Both the position numbers and the translations under genes were made by a program. DNA of 64,000 bases from Pseudoalteromonas luteoviolacea (GTDB lineage Bacteria; Pseudomonadota; Gammaproteobacteria; Enterobacterales; Alteromonadaceae), in NCBI RefSeq assembly GCF_001750165.1, contig NZ_CP015412.1:1-64000 (forward strand), written 5' to 3'. This document shows positions 1 through 6,836 of this stretch, one piece after another (position 1 is the stretch's first letter; each line of letters starts with the position of its first letter). Under the pieces are notes generated by a model. It was not told where the DNA came from. It saw only the letters and a program-made list of their open reading frames with translations, and searched no databases.

Positions 1-1532
1 GGCTCTTTAATTTTGCCGCTATGTAGCTGTACAGACGAGTATTTTCTGGCCTCTTCATCCAGTAAAATTGCTTTGATGACAGCACCTAGATCGCCTTTTA
101 CACCTTCGCCATTGTCGTTAAATATAGTCGCCACTCGAGCAATATATGCTTGTGTTGGATTAGATTTTACAAGCCTTTGTATTAATTGCGTGCTAATAAA
201 TGGTGCGACATTACTGTGGGAAAATAGGTTATCTAGCGCTAATTGCATGGATTCATGAGGACCGGTGTTTTTAGGAATAACCTCACCGCCCAATAGTGTT
301 TTTTCTTCCATTGAATGATAGTCGATGAACGCGTGCATTGGCAGAGTATAGTTTCTACTAGGCCTGTCCCACCTTGCCGAGTAAGCAAATGTCCAGCCAG
401 TGAAGACTTTGGCAAAGCCAGCTATTTCAGTTTGTGAGTAGGTGGGTATGGTGTTGCCATTGGTATCTAATTTTAAAGAGCCATCTAAATTGAGTTCATT
501 CAAACCAATTGTGAAGAGTTGCATGACTTCTCGCGCGTAGTTTTCATCAGGGCGAATGTTAAGCACTACATTGGCTTTTTCATTCCCTAGATGACTTAAA
601 TACACGCCCATAGCAGGAGATAATGTGACTGACTCTAAAAGGGTCCTGAAATTACCAAATGCATGTTTGAGCAGCATGTCATAGTAAGCGACCATACCTT
701 CTGGTTCACCTCGTAAAGCCGTATTGGCATCAGAAATCACAAATATTTCACTGAGCGCAAATGCAACTCTTTGCCTGAGTTGATCTGGAGCACTTAAACT
801 CGCTTTCCACCAAGCGTCTATTCTATTTATGTGGCTTGGGTTATCTCTATCTGGGTAGTTTTCGAGCAAAGGCGTATGTAGGGTAGGCGCTAACGCAATT
901 TGTTGGTCAAGCCATTCACTTTCACTCATGCCCGAAGCTGACTGGGTTTCCGCATAAGTTGCGCCAAGTGTGGCTTGTTGCATTAATGCCGATGCCTGCA
1001 ACTCAGTCATTGCGTTGACAGACTCAATACTTGTTTCTGTATACGTACTCATTCCTGCACTATCAGTCACAGTCAACGAAAAAGTATAGCTCTCACTATT
1101 GATTGAACTAGCACTAGGTAATGTCACGGTTAAACTGGCAGAGTCAGCGCCAGTCAGGATTAATGTCGGGCCGCTGATTTGGGTCCAAGCAAATGATAAG
1201 CCTTCTGTTGACCCTTCAATGACACTATCTATCGTGATGACACTACCCTTTCTGACTACATCGCTTGGTAAGCGAATATCCACGACTGGTGAGGTGCTTA
1301 CATTCTGTGTATCGGCTAGATCGTCAGAGGCGTTTTGGTCTACTGCACCATTATTTGGTTCAGTGCTTGGTGAGGCAGTAGGGTTGCTGCCGCTTGTTGT
1401 ATTGGTGTCATTAGTGCTTTCATCACTGGTTGGTGATTGTGGCGTTGCTGTGGGAGTACTCGACTCGGAACCACCGCCACCACATGCAGATAAAGCTAAA
1501 GTTACAAGTAAAAACAGAACACGCATTTTCAT
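1..1532 (-). CDS. DUF1800-family lipoprotein, 3' end beyond the window
   Basis: The reading frame is open from an ATG at 1530-1532 to the left edge of the window, so the C-terminus is missing. The protein starts with a lipoprotein signal (LALSAC, lipidated Cys at about residue 17) followed by a Gly/Ser/Thr-rich linker. A short Ig/PKD-like segment lies at about residues 60-135. From about residue 140 the sequence has the character of the DUF1800 family (for example REVMQLFTIGLNEL and FTGWTF). DUF1800 genes are commonly followed by a DUF1501 gene, but that position is outside the window. The biochemical role of the family is not established. A second ATG two codons downstream (1524-1526) is possible. 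I am confident of the family and of the lipoprotein signal, and cannot assign a function. Confidence 0.85.
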   Translation of the reverse strand, partial: MKMRVLFLLVTLALSACGGGGSESSTPTATPQSPTSDESTNDTNTTSGSNPTASPSTEPNNGAVDQNASDDLADTQNVSTSPVVDIRLPSDVVRKGSVITIDSVIEGSTEGLSFAWTQISGPTLILTGADSASLTVTLPSASSINSESYTFSLTVTDSAGMSTYTETSIESVNAMTELQASALMQQATLGATYAETQSASGMSESEWLDQQIALAPTLHTPLLENYPDRDNPSHINRIDAWWKASLSAPDQLRQRVAFALSEIFVISDANTALRGEPEGMVAYYDMLLKHAFGNFRTLLESVTLSPAMGVYLSHLGNEKANVVLNIRPDENYAREVMQLFTIGLNELNLDGSLKLDTNGNTIPTYSQTEIAGFAKVFTGWTFAYSARWDRPSRNYTLPMHAFIDYHSMEEKTLLGGEVIPKNTGPHESMQLALDNLFSHSNVAPFISTQLIQRLVKSNPTQAYIARVATIFNDNGEGVKGDLGAVIKAILLDEEARKYSSVQLHSGKIKE

Positions 1533-1878
1533 TGTGATTGCCTCAATAAACTCTAACCCTTTTATAGCATGCTTATATAATTTAACAATATCTTTTCATT
1601 ATTTTTTTGGGGGTTTTTACGCTAAAAGGATTGGCTTTTCGCCATGTTTATGAATTAAAGAGAAATATCTATTGACAAATTTGGTATGCATTAACGTGAT
1701 ACATGTTGTTACCTTATTCTTTAAAAATTGGGTTGTCACAGTGGTAGCACTATTCGTATTATTTAGTGAATGGCACAGCGATTTTCCTCGTTAAATCTAC
1801 AGCAGTCACATTCAGTATCTATATGAAATTGTAGTAATTTAATATTGTATAGAACATTATTAAACAAGGATTATAAGA
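1533..1878. other. Intergenic region between divergent genes
   Basis: This 346-bp AT-rich stretch separates the divergently transcribed DUF1800 lipoprotein and serine hydrolase genes, so it must carry both promoters. I see no convincing palindrome, terminator or small gene in it. The part nearest the hydrolase (1830-1870) is very AT-rich and ends with a weak AAGGATTATAAG ribosome-binding segment just before the start codon. Confidence 0.5.
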
Positions 1879-3324
1879 ATGAAAACAACCGTTATCGCTA
1901 CACTAATCGCAGGTATCTTTATTGCACCGAAGATAGGCTCTGCAAGCGAACAGGGAAGCACAAATATTAAACTCGAACTACTTCCACTGGTTCAAGTAAA
2001 AGGTGAGCAATACGTTTCAAGTACCATAGAAAAAGAAATGCGTAAGCATAACTTACCTGGGTTAAGTGTTGCTGTGGTTAAAAATGGTCAAGTTGTTTGG
2101 GCGGAAGGCTTTGGTTTAGCGGATAAACAGACTAATCGCAAAGTGACAACTGAAACTTTGTTTCAAGCTGGTTCTATTAGTAAACCGGTTGCGGCTTTGG
2201 CTGTTTTAAAATTAGTTCATGAAGGAAAAATTAAATTAGATGCGGATGTAAATCAGTATTTAAAAGGCTGGCAAGTGCCAAGCAATGAATTTACCAAATC
2301 AGCCAAAGTGACAGTGCGTCAGCTTTTAACTCACAGTGCAGGTTTAACTCAGCATGGCTTTCCGGGATATCAACGCAGCAGTAAAGTGCCCTCCGATATT
2401 GGGGTGTTAAATGGACAAGGCAACACAGGTAAAGTGATAGTCGATAAACAACCCGGTGAAGGATTTAGGTATTCCGGTGGCGGGTACACTGTTTTAGATT
2501 TGCTTGTTGAAAATGTAACGGGACAGTCATTTGTTGATTATACATCTGAGCAGATCTTGAAACCGCTTGGAATGACAAACAGTACGTTTGCACAGCCACT
2601 GTCCAAGCACCTGTGGTCTCAAGCTAGTGCGGCATTTGATGTAAACGGTAATCAGATTGAAGGAGATTGGCACGTTTACCCTGAGCAGGCTGCTGCGGGT
2701 TTGTGGACGACGCCGAGCGATATAGCGTTGTACGTTAAAGCGATACAAAGTGCACGAGCGGGTAAAACGGTTGGGCCCATTACACCTAAGTTGGTTAAAG
2801 ACATGCTTGTATTCCATGACAACGATTGGGGGCTTGGACCTGTATTAAAAAATTATCAGCAAGGGCTCGCGTTTGAACATGGCGGTAAAAATAAAGGCTT
2901 TACCAATGTATTTAAAGCGTATGCTGATAAAGGCGATGCATTTATTATTATGACCAATGGAGATGCAGCTAGCCCTGTGATGAGGGAGTTACAACTTGCT
3001 ATCAGCGAGCATTTTGGCTGGGACTTTTCTAGGGCTAAAAAAGTAGAAAAGTATACCTTTTCAAGTGCGCAGTTAAAGCAAATGGTTGGCGAGTATATTT
3101 ATGATAAAGATAGCCAGTATCTATTTGAGCTTACTTTTGATGAACAATATATACTGGCATATGACCCATCAAGAGATCGCACCAACCGTTTGATAGCGAC
3201 GAGTGAGAAATCATTGATTGATGTGCGTGATGGTTTAACGGTTGATATTGAGCGAAATGACAAAGGCGAGATTAAGGCATTAATTTGGAGCGGGCAATAT
3301 CGATTTGTAAAAAATAGCCTTTAA
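1879..3324 (+). CDS. Exported serine hydrolase, beta-lactamase/class C fold
   Basis: The 481-residue protein begins with a cleavable signal peptide (to about residue 22), so it should act in the periplasm or outside the cell. The PF00144 (beta-lactamase/D-aminopeptidase/esterase) fold is shown by the SxxK motif S99-I-S-K102 in FQAGSISKP. It is supported by the Y198-S-G200 motif in place of YxN and by H334-G-G in place of the KTG box. The C-terminal 110 residues resemble the small beta-rich domain often attached to this family. Such proteins are often esterases or peptidases rather than antibiotic-degrading enzymes, and the substrate cannot be read from the sequence. It appears to be a single-gene unit. 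A second member of the fold is fused to a protease at 6837-9413. Confidence 0.88.
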   Translation: MKTTVIATLIAGIFIAPKIGSASEQGSTNIKLELLPLVQVKGEQYVSSTIEKEMRKHNLPGLSVAVVKNGQVVWAEGFGLADKQTNRKVTTETLFQAGSISKPVAALAVLKLVHEGKIKLDADVNQYLKGWQVPSNEFTKSAKVTVRQLLTHSAGLTQHGFPGYQRSSKVPSDIGVLNGQGNTGKVIVDKQPGEGFRYSGGGYTVLDLLVENVTGQSFVDYTSEQILKPLGMTNSTFAQPLSKHLWSQASAAFDVNGNQIEGDWHVYPEQAAAGLWTTPSDIALYVKAIQSARAGKTVGPITPKLVKDMLVFHDNDWGLGPVLKNYQQGLAFEHGGKNKGFTNVFKAYADKGDAFIIMTNGDAASPVMRELQLAISEHFGWDFSRAKKVEKYTFSSAQLKQMVGEYIYDKDSQYLFELTFDEQYILAYDPSRDRTNRLIATSEKSLIDVRDGLTVDIERNDKGEIKALIWSGQYRFVKNSL

Positions 3325-3488
3325 TATATTTTTATAAAGATGGTTTTACAAAATAAATAATTACTTAATTCCCTCTTTTTTGTTAAAGTGCTTCTATTAT
3401 TTTGCATATTAATGCAGTTTTGCAAATAAGAAGTGCTTTGTCTGATTTTACAAAAGAGTTGCTACTTTTAGCTGTAGTTGCAACTTAA

Positions 3489-3788
3489 ATGATTATAATA
3501 CCAGCCATACGATTTACTATTTTAGGTGAAAAGTTTGCTTATAAAGATGAGGTGCTTAAAAGCTTCTTCATCTATTCCCTCTGTCTCACTTTCGCAGGTT
3601 GGACTCCCGCTATTGTCCGAGGTCCTATTAAAATTGACTTCCCTTTGCCATCGTCAAATTCGTTGTTTGTATCTTTGTCCTCTATTGAAGATAGAGGTGT
3701 GGTTATTTTTCCTGCTGCGATTATAAACCTCGGTATTCTGGTATTTGCTTATTTATATTTTTATGAAAAACAGAAGAAAATGACTTAG
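3489..3788 (+). CDS. Small membrane protein, paralogue of the next gene
   Basis: This 99-residue predicted membrane protein has two or three hydrophobic segments. I do not recognise a family. From residue 3 onward it aligns without gaps to residues 24-108 of the protein at 3808-4182, sharing PLPS, LFV, a Glu and a following [FY]P and GI pattern. The pair therefore arose by tandem duplication. The product lacks about 20 N-terminal residues present in its paralogue. A TAA at 3486-3488 lies immediately before the ATG, and the frame is open for at least 28 codons above that stop without an ATG, so the start could be a truncation. The ribosome-binding site is poor. It is probably co-transcribed with the next gene, 19 bp away. 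Confidence 0.6.
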   Translation: MIIIPAIRFTILGEKFAYKDEVLKSFFIYSLCLTFAGWTPAIVRGPIKIDFPLPSSNSLFVSLSSIEDRGVVIFPAAIINLGILVFAYLYFYEKQKKMT

Positions 3789-3807
3789 GCACAGTTAGAA
3801 AGGAAAT

Positions 3808-4182
3808 ATGAATATGAGTAATATGATCACGCAAAATGGGTTTGATTTATTTTTATTGATTCATGATTACATACCCATAGTCTGTGCATTTTTCGTTGCC
3901 AGAAGCCATGCTAAAAGTCAGAAGCTAGTGAAAGGGTTTGGTTTGGTTGTTGTTTGTCTTTTGCTTTTCAGTTGGTCTTTTGTCATTTTATCGGGGCATG
4001 GAGCAATAGGTATGCCGTTACCCTCAGTAGTTGCTTTGTTTGTATTTCTATTGTTCACCGTGGAAGGGGCTGTCGCAGTTTACCCGAGCTTGTTATTTAG
4101 TCCAGGCATCGCTATTTTTGTATACTTTACATGTTATTTTTTCTGGCGTTTTGAGTATGCAAATGAAGACAAGCCAGGGTGA
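3808..4182 (+). CDS. Small membrane protein, tandem paralogue
   Basis: The 124-residue protein has about three predicted membrane helices (residues 17-32, 43-63 and 70-112) and a short charged tail. An AAAGGA ribosome-binding site precedes the ATG by a few bases. It is the full-length partner of the 99-residue protein just upstream, with colinear sequence and shared PLPS, LFV and GI/VF positions. I do not recognise a family and assign no function. Conservation of the duplicated pair argues that both are real genes even though each is small. Confidence 0.68.
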   Translation: MNMSNMITQNGFDLFLLIHDYIPIVCAFFVARSHAKSQKLVKGFGLVVVCLLLFSWSFVILSGHGAIGMPLPSVVALFVFLLFTVEGAVAVYPSLLFSPGIAIFVYFTCYFFWRFEYANEDKPG

Positions 4183-4228
4183 CAGTTAACAGTGACTTTT
4201 ATTTTGATAGTGTAGGGGCGTGGAAACT

Positions 4229-4266
4229 GCTTGGTAAGTAATTATTATTATGTTTTCTTACCAAGC
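4229..4266 (+). terminator. Hairpin after the small membrane protein pair
   Basis: GCTTGGTAAG (4229-4238) and CTTACCAAGC (4257-4266) form a perfect 10-bp stem with an AT-rich 18-base loop. It lies between two converging transcription units and could end either. There is no long T-run, so it is only a candidate terminator. Confidence 0.5.
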
Positions 4267-4375
4267 AATTTACACAGTCAAACCAAGTGACGGGCATGTT
4301 CTTGGTTTTACCAGCTCTGCCCGAGTAGGCGGGCAGAAATGATGAGGAGAATCAACTCTCTTGTTTTTTACTGTG

Positions 4376-4885
4376 TTACCACTTAAAAAGTTTACATTTT
4401 TGAATACGTTTCCCACCATAGTTTGAGACCATGTATGGGCCAATTTGCTTCTCACGGATTTTATCAGCGGTATAGCTAATAATTTCAACGTCTAGAGAGC
4501 CATCACTATGCAATTCATATTCTGCGTTCAATTTGGTATCGGCAAATTCAAATAAGCTGACAAATTTATTGTCGAATAAGTATTGGTCAATGATGATGCC
4601 GTTGTTCTCGTCTACTTCATAGTGGCCTTTTTCGGGATTTACCGTTACAAGGGTATAGTTACGAGGTCTTGCTTGTGCGCCTTCACCATAAGTAACAATC
4701 CAATCCGCTCGATTGTCTATTGGGCTGCCCACTTCGAGTGACATAGGGAAGGCATACAGTGCGCCCTTTCCAGGAGCTAACAGCTCGCATTGACCTTTAA
4801 AAAAACCTTGCCATTCTGTTGGAGCTGCTTGAGCAGTCAGTGAGATGGCCGATAGACCAACGCACAACGCGAATATTTTTTTCAT
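4376..4885 (-). CDS. Exported protein of unknown function
   Basis: The 169-residue protein has a typical Sec signal peptide ending near AQA-A (about residue 20). The mature part of about 149 residues is polar, has two cysteines far apart (in GQCEL and QKCKL) that could form a disulfide, and looks beta-rich. No family is recognised. It is transcribed alone toward the hairpin at 4229-4266. The ATG at 4883-4885 is preceded by a plausible AGGAAG ribosome-binding site. Its function is unknown and a periplasmic or secreted location is inferred from the signal peptide. Confidence 0.75.
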   Translation of the reverse strand: MKKIFALCVGLSAISLTAQAAPTEWQGFFKGQCELLAPGKGALYAFPMSLEVGSPIDNRADWIVTYGEGAQARPRNYTLVTVNPEKGHYEVDENNGIIIDQYLFDNKFVSLFEFADTKLNAEYELHSDGSLDVEIISYTADKIREKQIGPYMVSNYGGKRIQKCKLFKW

Positions 4886-5072
4886 TTTATCTTCCTAATT
4901 GATGATTTTTTGTGTGAGTCATCTTAGAAAACGATACTTTTTTCCAGAAATAACAGATTAGGGGAATTTTTTTATAATTTGACGAAAAATTGGTTATGTG
5001 GCCGTGTTGTGTGAACTCAGGGGCTACCCTAAGCTATTAGGGATAAGCCATTGGCAAGTGAGTTTTCTGACT

Positions 5073-5297
5073 TCAAAGGTTGCTCTTTAAGAGCTTAAAG
5101 TGTTTGCTCTGAGGTAATGCTGTGGCTGAGTGATTCAAGTTGATAATCGAATAGTTATAAGCCCTATCTAGGCTTTTGTTTTTCTGATAATAAACAATAT
5201 CCGCTGGTGTCGCAGGATCATTCACGCTCAAAGTAAATGTATCAAAGTTATTGTTTTCCGTAAGGTTACGATTTAACTGTGCCTGTTTAGCATTCAT
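5073..5297 (-). CDS. Small ORF overlapping the end of the DUF218 gene
   Basis: This 74-codon frame starts within the last codons of the DUF218 gene, an 11-bp overlap in which AATGAATGCTAA holds both the new ATG and the old stop. That arrangement is typical of translational coupling. The predicted peptide is hydrophilic, without a signal peptide, membrane segment or known motif. A weak CCCTAA/TTAGGG hairpin follows at 5027-5042. It may be a real coupled small protein or a chance frame. The overlap is the main support. Confidence 0.4.
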   Translation of the reverse strand: MNAKQAQLNRNLTENNNFDTFTLSVNDPATPADIVYYQKNKSLDRAYNYSIINLNHSATALPQSKHFKLLKSNL

Positions 5298-5793
5298 TTG
5301 CTTTTTTAGTGAGCGTTGCTAAGTCTCTTTTCTTTGCAAATACTTCGTGCTTTTCTAGTCGGTGTAGCGCCTGACTTGAGATTGGACTCGGGGCTGATAA
5401 ATAGTTTTTTATAATTGAGGGCATGACTCTGTCAAAAATGAGCTGAACTCTCGAAATATGAAAACCGGAACTGATTATGTCGACTTGCGGTACATTGAGT
5501 TGTTTAAGTATCGGGTAAGTTAGGGTTGCATCTTCAATTGTGAATCGGCTCAAAGCGTTTGGCAAAAAATGCGCTGCTTTGATCCCATTATTGATTAAAT
5601 ATTGCTGGTTGATATCCGCGTGCGCAATTGCGGTTTGATTGAAGTTTGCTCCGAAACCACCCGTACAAATTAATCTTGAATTTTGTTGTGATTTAAATAG
5701 CTCAAGGGCAAGCTCACATCTTGCAATTGAAAGCGGTGATAAGTGCCCTTGGTTATCATTTTTATGTCCTAAAACAATGATTACTTTGTCCAT
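5287..5793 (-). CDS. DUF218 (YdcF/SanA-like) family protein
   Basis: The protein is about 168 residues from the ATG at 5791-5793. This start is preferred over one 16 codons upstream because an AGG-containing ribosome-binding site precedes it and the conserved domain begins at once (MDKVIIVLGHKN). The DUF218 pattern is visible in VIIVLGHKND, a CTGGFGAN loop, and the later ISSGFHISR segment. Members of this Rossmann-like family include E. coli YdcF, which binds S-adenosylmethionine, and the envelope protein SanA. This copy has no membrane segment and is probably cytoplasmic. It lies 69 bp downstream of an exported hydrolase on the same strand and overlaps a small ORF at its 3' end. No reaction can be assigned. 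Confidence 0.78.
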   Translation of the reverse strand: MDKVIIVLGHKNDNQGHLSPLSIARCELALELFKSQQNSRLICTGGFGANFNQTAIAHADINQQYLINNGIKAAHFLPNALSRFTIEDATLTYPILKQLNVPQVDIISSGFHISRVQLIFDRVMPSIIKNYLSAPSPISSQALHRLEKHEVFAKKRDLATLTKKANEC

Positions 5794-5862
5794 TTTTGAC
5801 CTGTAAAAAGCTAGGTTTAGCTCATTATAGAAGACCAGCATTGCAAGGATTAAATGCCTAGC

Positions 5863-6603
5863 TTATTTTTTGAGCTGCTGTCCAAACCAATGACTGATAG
5901 CGTTGTTTAAGTTCTTATCATGCTCTAATAATGGGTAGCCATGCAACTTGCCCTTATAAGTGAGCAGTTTGCTATTGGCGTGTTTTGCTTCTTTGAACAG
6001 GATGTTTGCGCTGGTATAAGTCCTACCATCGTCGTCTGCTGCGATGATCAAGGTTGGTTTGCCAGATAAGTTTGCTACATATTTCTGAATATTGTCATAG
6101 GTTTGGGCAGATGAAAAAAAGCCAATAGCATCAATGTTGGTGTTATTTGCAAGGGTGATGGCCTGTGTACCGCCGCAGCTTGCGCCGATAACGCCAATCT
6201 GCCCGGTGTTTGATACTTTACGTCTTAAATATTCATAGGCTAGTTGTACGTCTTGTGGCCAATACTTTACCATATCTCTCCATGCATCAGTGCGTGACTG
6301 GCCAGAGAGCTTTCTTATGCTGCTTACATCAAATTGATTATTTTTACTGTCGCCGTAGCCTCTGAAATCGATGCTTAAAGCATGGATCCCTTGCTGGGAT
6401 AATTGGTTTCCAATGTCGTTGTACATGGAGCGATTAAAGTTACATTGGTGCAGCATAAGCAGGGCTTTATTGCTGTCTTCTTTACCACTAAAATAGCTCC
6501 CATGGATGGTGAATCCATCGCTAGAAGTCAATGTAATATCGGTGCTTGCAGCGCTTTTAAATGCAAAGCAAAGTGTCATAAGTACTATTGTCTTTTTCAT
6601 CAT
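5863..6603 (-). CDS. Exported alpha/beta hydrolase
   Basis: The 246-residue protein has an N-terminal signal peptide (about 20 residues) and an alpha/beta-hydrolase core. The nucleophile elbow is G140-A-S142-C-G144, fitting GxSxG. An Asp cluster in AADDDGR and the late His in KLHGY are the likely other triad members. The layout resembles dienelactone-hydrolase-like and prolyl-oligopeptidase-like small hydrolases. It should act in the periplasm on an ester or peptide whose identity is unknown. The ribosome-binding site AAGGAGAAATG is good. The DUF218 gene lies just downstream and may be co-transcribed. Confidence 0.85.
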   Translation of the reverse strand: MMKKTIVLMTLCFAFKSAASTDITLTSSDGFTIHGSYFSGKEDSNKALLMLHQCNFNRSMYNDIGNQLSQQGIHALSIDFRGYGDSKNNQFDVSSIRKLSGQSRTDAWRDMVKYWPQDVQLAYEYLRRKVSNTGQIGVIGASCGGTQAITLANNTNIDAIGFFSSAQTYDNIQKYVANLSGKPTLIIAADDDGRTYTSANILFKEAKHANSKLLTYKGKLHGYPLLEHDKNLNNAISHWFGQQLKK

Positions 6604-6836
6604 TTCTCCTTAAATCTTAGCTTGGCTAAAATATCGTCAATTTATTAAGGCGCCAATATAATTGCGGTGAATAGACAGCAGCACTCGATATCTACACTAT
6701 GTAAAATTTTCAAAAATCGTATAAATGTGTGCGTATCTTTTAACTTCCCTCTACATCATCACCCCAGATAAAAACACTTTTTGAGATACATGTTTCATAT
6801 GCTGTATGCGTTATTAATTACCCTTAAGGATAAAAT

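Noticed and set aside
1099..1653. Plus-strand ORF opposite the DUF1800 gene
   Set aside because: It is the antisense shadow of the DUF1800 coding sequence and its low-complexity linker.
5809..5864. Terminator between the exported hydrolase and DUF218 genes
   Set aside because: AAGCTAGG and CCTAGCTT can pair, but the 40-base loop makes it a weak candidate and the two genes may be one operon.
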